64,000 nt of DNA from RZZS01 sp964498755 (GTDB lineage Bacteria; Pseudomonadota; Alphaproteobacteria; Micavibrionales; Micavibrionaceae), in the NCBI GenBank assembly GCA_964498755.1, contig CAZCIB010000004.1, forward strand, positions 1 through 64,000. The letters are read 5' to 3'. Shown piece by piece: positions 9,087 through 18,670 of the stretch. The first letter of the stretch is position 1. The number at the start of each line of letters is the position of its first letter. Under the pieces are notes generated by a model that saw only the letters and a program-made list of their open reading frames with translations, did no database searches and was not told the origin of the DNA. The translations under genes were made by a program, and so were the position numbers.

Positions 9087-11827
9087 ACGATCAGACTGCC
9101 GTCGAGGATCATGCTGTCAACCGTCACGCCGCTCATGTCAGCGCTAAAGCTTGCGACAGCCTCGGCATCATCGCCGGCGCCGTCGGCATTCACATAGACC
9201 GTGGTTTTGGTTGATGAGGCATAGACAAGTTCTACGAAATCATTGATATCGTCCGTTGTCTCATCAAAACCGTCCAGCAGGGCGGAGATATCAAGCGCAT
9301 CGCCCTCTGCGGCGTCGAAGTCCCTGATCCAGTCATGATTGGCAAGGCCAGCCTCGGCGAAGACAAACGTATCCGCACCGGCTTCACCGTAAAGCTCGTC
9401 ACGTCCAAGACCGCTGACAAGCGTGTCGTCACCGTCGCCGCCGCGGAGCGTTTCATGATGAACGCCTCCATAGAGCGTGTCGTTACCGCCGTCGCCAAAA
9501 AGCGCGTTCAGGCCCTCGCCGCCGTAGAGCGTATCGTCACCGCCGCGGCCATGGAGATTGTCATCGCCTGCGCCGCCGCGCAGCACGTCATTGACGCCGT
9601 CACTGCCGCCGATCACATCGTCATATGCGCCGCCGATGATTTCTTCCACAGAAGCAATCGTATCCGTTCCGCCAAAACCGTCCTGTGCGGTTCCTGCCCT
9701 GATATCCACGAAGATGCCGGACCCGGCTGAGGAATAATCAATTGTGTCAAAGCCGTCATCGCCGTAAATCAGGTCGTTTCCGGCATCCGCTATGAACAAG
9801 TCGTTTCCGCCGCGGCCGTAGAGAGAGTCGTCTCCCGCTCCGGCGCGGATGACGTTATCGAGATTGTCGCCGCCGATCACATCATTCCAGGCGGTTCCAA
9901 TCACCTGTTCAATGCCGCCGCCGATAAAATCCGTATCCCCGTAACCGTCCGTTGCCGTTTTAGCGCGCAAATCTACAAATACGGCGGCCGGATCTTCGGA
10001 ATAATCCACCGTATCAAAGCCGGCGTCGCCGTAAATCGTATCGCCGCCCGCGCCACCATAGATCCAGTCATCCCCGGCGCGACCGTAAATCCCGTCATCA
10101 CCTGCGCCGCCGCGCAGCACGCTATCGCCGTTACCGCCGCCAAGCACATCGTCATAACTGCTGCCGGCGATGTTTTCTATGTTCAAAAGCGTGTCCGTTC
10201 CGCCTTCCCCGTCGTCACTTGCGCTGCCGGCGCGTATATCGACGAAGACTCCTGCGCCGGCGCTGCCGTAATCGGCCGTGTCGTTACCAGCGCCGCCATT
10301 TAAAAGGTCGTCACCCGCACCGCCGGAAAGCACGTTATCTCCGTTATCGCCCTCAATGACGTCGCTGAACGCCGTGCCGATGACATTTTCAATCGATTCA
10401 AACGTGTCTGTCCCTGAAGCAGTATCACCGCCTTGCTCAGCGAGGAGAACAAGGGCTTGCGCGCTCTGGCTCGCAAGGTTTGCTGCTATGCCTGTTTCAA
10501 ATGCGCTGTAATCCGCCGTGTCCGCGCCTTCTCCGCCCCTCAGGGTATCGCTTCCGGCGCTGCCCTTGATAAGGTCGTCACCGCCACGCCCGACAATCAC
10601 TTCGCTTTCATCGGTGCCGACAAGCACATCGTCACTTTCCGTGCCGAGTATATCCGCTCCCAGCACTTCGCCTGGCAAAGTTACATCTACGCCGTCAACG
10701 CTCACGTCAAAAACTACATCGTTGAAATCGGCGTCGCCCAGATTTTTTAAATCTTCAAAGCCGATCCGCAGCGTACCCGGATCATCAGCGTCAGCCAGAC
10801 CGGCAATCGCGTGCGCCGCGCCGTCCGGGTTAATCGCTTCGCCGCCAAGCGCGGATGTGCTGTGATAAACATGTCCTTTCAGAACGACTGTTTCTTCACC
10901 GTTCGTGTAGACAATTGAAATATCTTCGGCGCTATCGCTGACTTTGGCGAGGCGCTCGTTCTCGCCGCCGAGATCATAGACAAACTCGACCGTGCCGTTT
11001 TCAAGGTCCAGATCCTCGTAGCCGTCATTTTTACGGTCGCCATTGGCAATAATAAAGAATCCTGCTTCCGTGCCGTAATCTGCATCCAGCGTATAGCTGA
11101 AATCGCGGCCAGCTGTAAGCCCGCCGATTTCGCCGTTCAGTTCGGCTATGGACTGTTGTTCCGCATCAATACGGGTTTCAAAGCCGTCAATTCTGCTTTC
11201 CTGCGCGGCAATTCTCTCGTCAAGCCGGGCGATTCTGTTTTCCTGACCGGCAATCTGACGCTCATACTTTGCTGTACGCGCGGGATCATCGATAATTTTT
11301 TGCTCCAGCTCGCTGATTTTTTGTTCATGTTCCGCTTGCCGAGACTTGAAGTTTTCAATCCGGCCTTCAGATTTGTCGATATTCTTCTCAAGATTTTCTA
11401 TTCTCTTTTCGTGAGAATCGATTTTTCGCTCAAGTTTTTGGATATCCTTGTCTGTGCGCAGTGGATCCTTAACGTTTGTAAAGGCAAATTCCGCATTGTA
11501 AATCGTGCCGTCCGCGCCAACCGTATAGGCGCCGAGCGTATTGTGAAATCCTGCGCCGGATTCAACCATGGAAATGTTCAAGGTCGCGCCGTAACCGATT
11601 TCCAGATCGCTTAAACCAACGGGTGGAGACACGCTTTCCAGAGACAGTTTTTCCTGCAAATCTGGAAAAGCCGGGCTTTCGGTAAAGGAATGAGAAAGTG
11701 AAACAACGAGCTCATCAGATCCGTTTGTCTGAATATCCGCAATATCCTTGGCTTCCGCGGCGATTTTTATTTCCTGCAGCGCCAGAATGATATTGCCAAT
11801 GTCCTGTTCGTCGTAGTCTTCAAACAT
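9083..11827 (-). CDS. RTX protein with coiled coil and DUF4114, predicted T1SS substrate
   Basis: A 914-aa protein without an N-terminal signal. Order of parts: an N-terminal region (1-120) not recognised; a long coiled coil (about 128-235) rich in Glu, Lys and Arg; a DUF4114-like domain (about 250-385) ending in GDADFNDVVFDVSV; then several blocks of GGxGxDxxx calcium-binding nonapeptides (about 395-840) alternating with spacers of the type GVFVDIRAG...GGTD; and a C-terminal type I secretion target region (about 845-914, DALDISALLDGFDE). It is probably secreted in one step and folds on binding calcium outside. The function may be adhesion or surface-layer formation; no catalytic domain is seen. 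No ABC exporter is in the window. Confidence 0.85.
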   Translation of the reverse strand: MFEDYDEQDIGNIILALQEIKIAAEAKDIADIQTNGSDELVVSLSHSFTESPAFPDLQEKLSLESVSPPVGLSDLEIGYGATLNISMVESGAGFHNTLGAYTVGADGTIYNAEFAFTNVKDPLRTDKDIQKLERKIDSHEKRIENLEKNIDKSEGRIENFKSRQAEHEQKISELEQKIIDDPARTAKYERQIAGQENRIARLDERIAAQESRIDGFETRIDAEQQSIAELNGEIGGLTAGRDFSYTLDADYGTEAGFFIIANGDRKNDGYEDLDLENGTVEFVYDLGGENERLAKVSDSAEDISIVYTNGEETVVLKGHVYHSTSALGGEAINPDGAAHAIAGLADADDPGTLRIGFEDLKNLGDADFNDVVFDVSVDGVDVTLPGEVLGADILGTESDDVLVGTDESEVIVGRGGDDLIKGSAGSDTLRGGEGADTADYSAFETGIAANLASQSAQALVLLAEQGGDTASGTDTFESIENVIGTAFSDVIEGDNGDNVLSGGAGDDLLNGGAGNDTADYGSAGAGVFVDIRAGSASDDGEGGTDTLLNIENIAGSSYDDVLGGGNGDSVLRGGAGDDGIYGRAGDDWIYGGAGGDTIYGDAGFDTVDYSEDPAAVFVDLRAKTATDGYGDTDFIGGGIEQVIGTAWNDVIGGDNLDNVIRAGAGDDSLYGRGGNDLFIADAGNDLIYGDDGFDTIDYSSAGSGIFVDIRAGTAQDGFGGTDTIASVEEIIGGAYDDVIGGSDGVNDVLRGGAGDDNLHGRGGDDTLYGGEGLNALFGDGGNDTLYGGVHHETLRGGDGDDTLVSGLGRDELYGEAGADTFVFAEAGLANHDWIRDFDAAEGDALDISALLDGFDETTDDINDFVELVYASSTKTTVYVNADGAGDDAEAVASFSADMSGVTVDSMILDGSLIV

Positions 11828-11991
11828 ATCTTAAACCTCAACTCCTATGATCAGTATAACGAAAAAGCGTTAATGAAACTTTAGCTAAATTATACATAAA
11901 ATTTTAGGCGCTTTTCCGTTGCCAAGCAAAATCAGTGTCCTGCCTTCCTTTTTAAGATAGGACCAAAAAGTTACTATTTTCTTTAAGTGGG

Positions 11992-14900
11992 CTAGGAAAA
12001 TACGCTGATATCGGCAATCAGCTGAGCGCTTGCATTGAGACTGTCCACGCTGACGCCTGACAGATCAGCCTGGATATTGGCCACAGTTTGCCAGTCGCCG
12101 CCCTGTCCATCCGTATTAACTTGAAGCTCGGAATTATTGCTGTTCTGATAGACGAGGCGCACGAAATTGTTGAGATTGCCGCTTTCGCTGTCGTAGCCGC
12201 TTAAAAGATCGCTGACATTGATGCTGTCAGCATCCGGGCCGTCTAATGTGAAGTCCTTGACCGTGTCAACTCCGGAAAGACTGGTGAGCGCAAAAATATC
12301 GGAGCCGCCGTCTCCGTAAAGCGTGTCATTCCCAGTCCCGCCATTCAGCGTGTCATCGCCGTCCCGGCCATGCAGACGGTCGTTTCCGTCACCGCCGGTC
12401 AGGATATTCGCCGCATTATCACCGCCCAGAACATCGTCATGGGAGCTGCCGGTCAGGTTCTCGAACTGATAGACCGCATCGGTTCCGCCGCTGCCGTCCG
12501 TTGCTGTTCCGGCCCGCAGATCGGCGAATACGCCGGCGCCGTCTTGAGAATAATCCAAAAGATCGACGCCGCCGTCCCCGTAAAGAATGTCGTCCCCGGC
12601 TCCGCCGCGTATAACATCGTCGCCGTCCCGGCCATGCAGTCGGTCGTTTCCGTCACCGCCTTCAAGAACGCTGTTATCGTTGCCGCCCCCGATCACATCG
12701 TCATAGGCGCTGCCGACAACGTTTTCAAAGCCTCTTAAGGTATCTGTTGCGCCGCTATCGTCCGTTCCTGTTCCCGCACGCAAATCAGCGAATATTCCGG
12801 CTGTATCATGAGAATAATCAAGCGTATCGGTCCCTGCGCCGCCATCCAGTGCGCTTGCGCCGGCGTTTCCTGTAATCGTATCGTTATAGGCGCTGCCGAT
12901 CACGCCTTCCATCTGATAAACGGCGTCTGTTCCGCCGCTGCCATCCGTGGCCGTTCCGGCGCGCAAATTAACCGTTACGCCGTTTGTTGCCGCACTATAG
13001 TCGAGCGTATCAAAACCGCCGTCGCCATACATGGTATCGCTGCCGAGCCCGCCCACAAACACGTCGTCGCCGCCGCGCCCGTGCAGGCGGTCGTTACCTG
13101 CGCCGCCGTAGAGCGTATTGGCAAGATTATCGCCGCCGATTATGTCCGCATAATCCGTGCCCAGGATGATTTCGATGCCGTAGAGCGTATCGACGCCGCC
13201 GCTGCCGTCTGTGGCCGTTTCAGCGCGCAAATCAACGAAAATCCCTGCGGTTTCGTGAGAATAATCCACCGTATCAATACCGTCATCGCCGCGTAGGGTA
13301 TTCGCGCCGCTATTGCCGATCAGCGTGTCGTTATACGCGCTGCCCGTGACGCTCTCAAAATCATAGAATGCGTCGGTATAACCGTTGCTGTCGGTCACGG
13401 TATTGAGGCGAAGATCAACATAAACGCCCTTGATATCGCTCGTAAAGCTGAGCGTATCGTCGCCTGCGCCGCCGTGCAGTATATCAGCCTGCGCGCCGCC
13501 GGAGATCACGTCGTCATAGTCGCTGCCGATTACCTCCTCGACATATTTGATCGTATCCTTGTACCCGCCGCCGTCAGTGGCTATCGTCGTGCGCAAATTC
13601 ACCTTTACGCCAGAGCTTTCGCCGGAATAGTCAACAATGTCGTGGCCGCCATCACCGTAGATACGGTCCTCGCCTGCGCCGCCGATAAAGACGTCATTCC
13701 CGCCGCGCCCGTGCAGGCGGTCATTACCCGCGCCGCCGCGCAGCACATTGTCTTCGTTACCTCCGGCCAGAATATCGTCATAGGCGCTGCCGGTTACATT
13801 TTCAAAGCCTGAGATATAATCGGCGCCGCCGCTGCCGTCGACGCCCGTGCGCACGCGCAAATCAACGAAGACCCCGCCCGTGTCCTGGGAGAAATCAACC
13901 GTATCGACGCCGTCACCGCCATACATGGCGTCGTTGCCCGCGCCGCCGTATACCGTATCGTTGCCGCCGCGCGTATGGATTTCATCGTCGCCATCCCCGC
14001 CGTATACCGTATCGTTGCCGTAAAGAATGGAGGCGTCATCCGAAAGAATTGTATCGCCCCCCGTTCCGCCATAAATCGTATCATCGCCATGACCGCCATA
14101 AATCGTATCGTCGCCATCCCCGCCATCGATTTCGTCATTGCCGCCGTGACCATAGATTGTGTCGTTGCCGGAATTGCCGAAAAGCCTGTCATCCCCGCTC
14201 CAGCTGTCGTTCCATTGCATCAGATCGCCGTAGATCGTATCGTTGCCGAAGCCGCCCTGGATCAGGTCGTTCCCATCGCCACCATAAGCCGTATCGTCGC
14301 CGCTATCGCCAAAGAGAATATCGTCGCCGCCATCGCCATAGAGCGTATCATGCCCGTTCCCGGCATAAATCATGTCGTTACCGCTGCCGGAATAGATCGT
14401 ATCATCGCCATCGCCCGTATGGGCGACATCGTCTCCGCCTTTCAGGTCAAGCCTGTCGTTTCCGGCCACGGAAATTGTAATATCCTCTGCGGCGCCATAG
14501 CCGGTATAATTGACAGCGAAAGACGCGTGCGTTCCCTCGACAACGATCTCGGTTACAGCGGAGAGCGACTCGATTTTGAGAACCCTCACATCCAGACCCG
14601 GATCATGCACGGTTAGCGTAAATTCATGCCCGGCGCGGCTATAGCTGATCAACGCGCCGCTTCCGCCCGAAACGCCCAGATCATCAGCATTGAGCGTCTG
14701 CGTCTCTTCATCCAGGACGCTGTCTCGATACAGGCTACCGTTCAGGTCGAGGTCAATCTGGAATTCAATCGCGTTCATATAATGCTGAACCATTTCGGCG
14801 TGGCTGTAGGCACCGTCGGCAAAAATGTAATTCTCGATGTCATACAGGATATCCGTACCGAAAGTCCCGGTCGTATCGACCAGCTTGAAAACCGCCGTAC

Positions 14901-16137
14901 TAAGAAGATCCAGAATAAAGTCCGCGAGATTAACGCTATATGTGATGCTGTCGACGCCATCGCCGCCATAGAGCGTGTCGTTGCCGGCGCTGCCATACAG
15001 CGCGTCGTCGCCGAGGCCGCCGGTCAGGATATTCGCGGCGTCGTTGCCGTAGATCGTATCATTTCCCGAACCGCCCTTAGCGTTTTCGATCGTGACGTTA
15101 TAGGCGATGGCAATATTGCGATCGTAGCCGTCGACGCTGCTGAACGTTCCTTCGCCCAGCCTCAGAATCGAGTCTGTGGCGTAGGCCGAAGCGTCGAGCG
15201 TATCGATCCCGCCCGCATCCCAGATCGTATAGGCCGTATCGCCCCGGATTGCGTAAACATCGTCGCCCGTATTGTGGCTCGTATTTGCGCCATACATGGC
15301 CTGCAGCGCGGCGATATCGTAAAGCTGGAACGTTTCCGGGAAGATAAACGTACCGGGACCGAAAACGTCCTGATAGGTATAGGACATGGTGGAATAGCGC
15401 AGGGAATCTTCCACGCCGCTTAATGTGTTCGTGTTGTACGCGGACGTTGAAAAAGTGTGCTTCAGGCCTAACGCATGGCCGATTTCGTGGATAATCGTCT
15501 GGTAACCCGGATCGCCCGGGTCCGGGGCCATATTGTAGGACGTCTGGGTATGGTTGTTGAGCCAGACATCGCCCGCCTTGTCGCCGTTCAAGGGATGCGG
15601 GTAGTAGCCGTGCGCGCCTTTGCTGGCGTTGCCGTTGACATCCGCAAAGTAAGCCGTTCCGAAGCCCAGATGCGCGGCGTCGCTGTCGCTTGAGACAAAA
15701 TCAATGTTAATGATGCTTTCAATGTGATCGAAAATATCCAGCGTCGCCTGCTGCATATCCGAGTTAAAGGCTTGAAAATTGTTGTTTTCGGAACTACCCG
15801 AATAAAAACCAGGCAGGGACGTAAAGAATTTATAGGTCAGAGTCGTGCCGCTGCCGTCATTGCTGTAAGCGCCGTAAGACGCCTGACCGCTGTTGTTCCA
15901 TGAAACCCCCCAAGGCAGAGCGTCCGGGCCGGGAGAAAGCGGGCCGGAATCGTCCTGAATGCCGCCATCATTGGCGTCGCTGTAGGCTGCGTCATAGCTG
16001 TTTTGCAAGGTCAGCGCGGCGGTGAGATCCGTATCGGAGCCGGCGTCTTTTGAATAAGGCGCGGAATTCTGGCATGCGGAACAGCCGCAGCCGACAGGAA
16101 TATCCGTATTCAAGCTTGTGTTAATTGTCTCCGACAA
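11992..16137 (-). CDS. Serralysin-like M10 metalloprotease with long RTX array
   Basis: A 1381-aa secreted protease. There is no Sec signal; the N-terminus has a CGCSAC cluster. Residues about 70-260 form an M10 peptidase domain with the zinc site HEIGHALGLKHTF near residue 216 and a Met-turn YSTMSYTYQ near 249. This is followed by a peptidase M10 C-terminal type region, and from about 560 on by a very long array of GGxGxDxxx calcium-binding repeats and roughly 78-residue super-repeats (DYSxxxxGVFVDLRAGTATD type). The end (DSINVSDLLSGYDSES...) matches the secretion-target end of the neighbouring 914-aa protein. It would degrade extracellular or prey/host protein. The array is unusually long for a serralysin, where 50-kDa enzymes are common. 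Confidence 0.92.
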   Translation of the reverse strand: MSETINTSLNTDIPVGCGCSACQNSAPYSKDAGSDTDLTAALTLQNSYDAAYSDANDGGIQDDSGPLSPGPDALPWGVSWNNSGQASYGAYSNDGSGTTLTYKFFTSLPGFYSGSSENNNFQAFNSDMQQATLDIFDHIESIINIDFVSSDSDAAHLGFGTAYFADVNGNASKGAHGYYPHPLNGDKAGDVWLNNHTQTSYNMAPDPGDPGYQTIIHEIGHALGLKHTFSTSAYNTNTLSGVEDSLRYSTMSYTYQDVFGPGTFIFPETFQLYDIAALQAMYGANTSHNTGDDVYAIRGDTAYTIWDAGGIDTLDASAYATDSILRLGEGTFSSVDGYDRNIAIAYNVTIENAKGGSGNDTIYGNDAANILTGGLGDDALYGSAGNDTLYGGDGVDSITYSVNLADFILDLLSTAVFKLVDTTGTFGTDILYDIENYIFADGAYSHAEMVQHYMNAIEFQIDLDLNGSLYRDSVLDEETQTLNADDLGVSGGSGALISYSRAGHEFTLTVHDPGLDVRVLKIESLSAVTEIVVEGTHASFAVNYTGYGAAEDITISVAGNDRLDLKGGDDVAHTGDGDDTIYSGSGNDMIYAGNGHDTLYGDGGDDILFGDSGDDTAYGGDGNDLIQGGFGNDTIYGDLMQWNDSWSGDDRLFGNSGNDTIYGHGGNDEIDGGDGDDTIYGGHGDDTIYGGTGGDTILSDDASILYGNDTVYGGDGDDEIHTRGGNDTVYGGAGNDAMYGGDGVDTVDFSQDTGGVFVDLRVRTGVDGSGGADYISGFENVTGSAYDDILAGGNEDNVLRGGAGNDRLHGRGGNDVFIGGAGEDRIYGDGGHDIVDYSGESSGVKVNLRTTIATDGGGYKDTIKYVEEVIGSDYDDVISGGAQADILHGGAGDDTLSFTSDIKGVYVDLRLNTVTDSNGYTDAFYDFESVTGSAYNDTLIGNSGANTLRGDDGIDTVDYSHETAGIFVDLRAETATDGSGGVDTLYGIEIILGTDYADIIGGDNLANTLYGGAGNDRLHGRGGDDVFVGGLGSDTMYGDGGFDTLDYSAATNGVTVNLRAGTATDGSGGTDAVYQMEGVIGSAYNDTITGNAGASALDGGAGTDTLDYSHDTAGIFADLRAGTGTDDSGATDTLRGFENVVGSAYDDVIGGGNDNSVLEGGDGNDRLHGRDGDDVIRGGAGDDILYGDGGVDLLDYSQDGAGVFADLRAGTATDGSGGTDAVYQFENLTGSSHDDVLGGDNAANILTGGDGNDRLHGRDGDDTLNGGTGNDTLYGDGGSDIFALTSLSGVDTVKDFTLDGPDADSINVSDLLSGYDSESGNLNNFVRLVYQNSNNSELQVNTDGQGGDWQTVANIQADLSGVSVDSLNASAQLIADISVFS

Positions 16138-16310
16138 AATTCTACCCTGCCCTATTCTACTTCTATATTAGCAATATGCGATTTATGACAATTTAAGATT
16201 GCATTGGATTTTATTAAACTTTAATTGTTCCCCGTTAGCGCAATCTGACAGATAGAGGCTCATCGTTAAGGCGATGTGTTAGCTCATCGTAGTCGACGCG
16301 GGAGACGCAG

Positions 16311-16553
16311 ATGAGACAAAAACGAAGCGCAGAAAAGGTCTCAATCAATAAGGAGGCGGACAGGCTTGTCCGTAACATCAAGCGGCAGACCCGCCGCAAA
16401 TTCAGCGTCAAAATCATTAAATACCCCGCCTCTGAAAAGTACTCCGAAATAGTACCCCCGTTTTTGTTGGATGTAAACGAGCGGCAGAGAACGTGGGCGA
16501 AAGCAGACAAAAAGAAAAGCCCTCGTTTTCAAGGGGATTGCGGTCATGCCTGA
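16311..16553 (+). pseudogene. IS3-family transposase OrfA remnant (right copy)
   Basis: The frame starts at ATG 16311. Its first 36 residues, including DRLVRNIKRQTRRKFS, match the left copy at 1611-1772 and the beginning of IS3-family OrfA. After KFS the similarity ends and the remaining 44 residues are not transposase-like. No OrfB or inverted terminal repeat is seen. It is probably a 5' fragment fused to other sequence. It points the opposite way to the left copy, so the island between them is framed by inverted remnants. Confidence 0.65.
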
Positions 16554-16582
16554 ACTCTAATGAATGATCCCGAAAGGGAACT

Positions 16583-16658
16583 TGGTGGCTGAGGAGGGAC
16601 TTGAACCCCCGACCAAGGGATTATGATTCCCCTGCTCTACCGACTGAGCTACTCAGCC
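16583..16658 (-). tRNA. tRNA-Met (CAU), probably elongator
   Basis: A 76-nt cloverleaf with encoded CCA: acceptor stem GGCTGAG/CTCAGCC, D-arm AGCTCAGTCGGTAGAGC, anticodon stem GGGGA/TCCCT with loop ATCATAA (anticodon CAT at 16623-16625 on the complement), and T-arm GGGGGTTCAAGTCCC. The G-C first pair and normal D-arm argue against initiator tRNA. A tRNA-Ile2 (modified CAU) is the alternative. The 3' end faces the surface-gene island, the usual geometry for islands integrated at tRNA genes, although no second copy of the 3' end was seen in the window. Confidence 0.93.
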
Positions 16659-16848
16659 CCTTCATAAAGGACAAACAGCTATATCGCTGATCGGGGGGCT
16701 TTTTGTCAAGGTTTACTGTGCGGGTAAAGCCGGGATTCATAAATCTTTATCGCCTTTGGTATATTCTTTTCTCCAGAATCTGGTAGACTTTTAAAGTGTT
16801 GAAAAGCTGAAAGCTCCTGATAAAACTTATTTTTTTAAGGTTAAACGC

Positions 16849-17394
16849 ATGGCTCAAACGCAAAATGTTCATCTGTCCGGCGTCGAGCGTTTCTTCCCGG
16901 AAGACCAGTTCCTGGTCAGCAAAACCGACACGAAAGGCAAGGTTACCTACGCCAACCGCGTGTTTCTCGACGTCGCGGGATATTCGGAGGAAGGCCTGCT
17001 CGGCCAGCCGCACAGCGTCATACGGCACCCGCATATGCCGCGCTGCGTGTTCAAGTTCATGTGGGACACGATCATGGACGGGCAAGAGATTTTCGCATAC
17101 GTCGTCAACCGCGCGGCCAACGGGGATCATTACTGGGTCTTCGCGCATGTCACGCCATCAATCGGTGCGGACGGCCAGATCAACGGCTATCACTCCAACC
17201 GCCGCATCCCGAACCGCACGGTCATCGACGACGTTATGATCCCCCTTTACAAGCAGCTTTGCGAGGAGGAGCAGCGGCACAACAACGCCAAGGAAGGCAT
17301 GCAGGCCGGCTATAATATGATGCTTGGCGTTTTGCAGGAGAAAGGAATGTCTTATGAAGAACTTATCTTCGCTCTCAGCGGCGAACGCGGCTAG
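16849..17394 (+). CDS. PAS-domain sensor protein (Aer-like, split from its transducer)
   Basis: A 181-aa cytoplasmic protein starting after TTAAGG. Residues 15-125 form one PAS domain: SKTDTKGKVTYANRVFLDVA, then SVIRHPHMPRCVFKFMWDTI and GDHYWVFAHVTPS, which resembles the Aer/redox PAS type with its conserved RHPDMP-like loop. Residues 130-181 are helical. The following chemoreceptor gene starts inside it and overlaps by 41 nt in another frame, so both are made together. It probably senses redox state or a small ligand and passes this to the receptor, as the PAS and signalling parts of Aer do in one chain. Confidence 0.85.
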   Translation: MAQTQNVHLSGVERFFPEDQFLVSKTDTKGKVTYANRVFLDVAGYSEEGLLGQPHSVIRHPHMPRCVFKFMWDTIMDGQEIFAYVVNRAANGDHYWVFAHVTPSIGADGQINGYHSNRRIPNRTVIDDVMIPLYKQLCEEEQRHNNAKEGMQAGYNMMLGVLQEKGMSYEELIFALSGERG

Positions 17395-18670
17395 CGCCGC
17401 CACGCTCGTTTTTCTGGTTTTAACGCTTGTTCTGCATGTGACGGGCAACTACGCCATTTCTTACCTGTTCACCGGACTTGCTTTTCTCTCGGCGGCGGCG
17501 GCGCTCGTTTTTAATTTAAAAACCCGGAAAAGCGTCCGGCGCACGACGCGGATCTGTAAAAATCTTGCGAAGGGGGATTTTGAAAGCCGTATCACGCATA
17601 TCCGCGAAAAGGGCGAACTGGGCGAAATGCTCTGGTCGATCAATGAAATGACTGATCATATGGACGCCTTTGTGCGCGAGGCTACGGCCTCCATGCTCTA
17701 TGTTTCCAAAAACCAGTATTTCCGCCGCATCGTGCATGACGGCATGCATGGCTCGCTCCTGAACGGCAGCCAGATCATCAACCGCGCCACCGCCAATGTC
17801 GAAAGCAAGATGAACGGCTTCGTCGAGGTCGCAAACGATTTCAACGCCTCTCTGAACGAAGTCGTCAAGGGCATTCACACGACCGTTGGGACGCTCTCGG
17901 ACACGGCGCGAGGCATGGAGGGCACGGTCAGCTCGTCACGGCAGGGCGCGGAAACGGCCGTAACGACGTCGAACGAAACGTCCCAGAACGTGCAGACCAT
18001 TTCCGCCGCCGCTGAGGAACTTTCAAGCTCTATCGCCGAGATCAGCGAGCAGATCACGCGCACGTCCCAGATCGCCGGACGCGCGAAAGAGGAAACCGGG
18101 TACGCGCAGCACAGCATTGAAGAGCTTGTTAATTACGCCGGGAAAATCGGCGAAGTCGTGCAGATGATTGAGGATATCGCCAAGCAGACCAACCTGCTGG
18201 CCCTCAACGCCACCATCGAAGCCGCGCGGGCGGGCGAGGCCGGGAAAGGCTTTGCCGTCGTCGCGAGCGAGGTCAAGGATCTCTCGGACGAAACGGCGAA
18301 AGCGACCGAGGAAATCGTCGCGCAGGTTGCGCTGATCCAGAAATCGACCGACAATGCCGCGCAGGTCTTTGAGAGCATCGTCAAGATCATTGAGGAAATC
18401 AACGAGTCAGCAACCGTCGTCGCCGCTGCGATTGAGGAGCAAAGCGCCGCCTCGCGCGAAATCGCCTCCAGCGCAGACCGCGCCTACGCCGGAACCGACG
18501 GCGTCGCCGGTAACGTGCGCGCGATCAATGACAGCATCGGAAACGTGAGTATCGCCGCCGATCAGGTGCTGTCCGTCACGGGCGAACTGTCCGAGCAGTC
18601 GACGGAAAAAGTTCAGGCTCTGCTCGGTAAAATGAACGTCTTCATGGAAGAGCTGAAGAAGATTGCGTAA
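17354..18670 (+). CDS. Methyl-accepting chemotaxis protein with minimal sensor region
   Basis: A 438-aa protein read from ATG 17354, with GGA about nine bases upstream. Two closely spaced membrane helices (about 10-55) leave almost no periplasmic domain. A HAMP-like linker follows (SVRRTTRICKNLAKGDFESR and on). The C-terminal half is a signalling coiled coil with the hairpin tip QTNLLALNATIEAARAGE and GKGFAVVASEVKDL, where CheA and CheW bind. With no ligand domain of its own it probably reads the PAS protein encoded by the overlapping gene upstream. Its stop is followed immediately by a palindromic repeat, and its last codons overlap the extended 3' end of mnmA. Confidence 0.9.
   Translation: MKNLSSLSAANAASAATLVFLVLTLVLHVTGNYAISYLFTGLAFLSAAAALVFNLKTRKSVRRTTRICKNLAKGDFESRITHIREKGELGEMLWSINEMTDHMDAFVREATASMLYVSKNQYFRRIVHDGMHGSLLNGSQIINRATANVESKMNGFVEVANDFNASLNEVVKGIHTTVGTLSDTARGMEGTVSSSRQGAETAVTTSNETSQNVQTISAAAEELSSSIAEISEQITRTSQIAGRAKEETGYAQHSIEELVNYAGKIGEVVQMIEDIAKQTNLLALNATIEAARAGEAGKGFAVVASEVKDLSDETAKATEEIVAQVALIQKSTDNAAQVFESIVKIIEEINESATVVAAAIEEQSAASREIASSADRAYAGTDGVAGNVRAINDSIGNVSIAADQVLSVTGELSEQSTEKVQALLGKMNVFMEELKKIA

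Noticed and set aside
12370..14616. Several long + strand open frames over the RTX genes
   Set aside because: They are low-complexity (Val/Ile/Ala runs or Arg/His/Ser runs), follow the repeat period of the RTX genes on the other strand, and lack ribosome sites and domains; they are antisense shadows.
9083..16137. CRISPR-like appearance of the regular repeats
   Set aside because: The repeats are in frame, vary by codon, and encode calcium-binding nonapeptides; there are no constant repeats with unique spacers and no cas genes.
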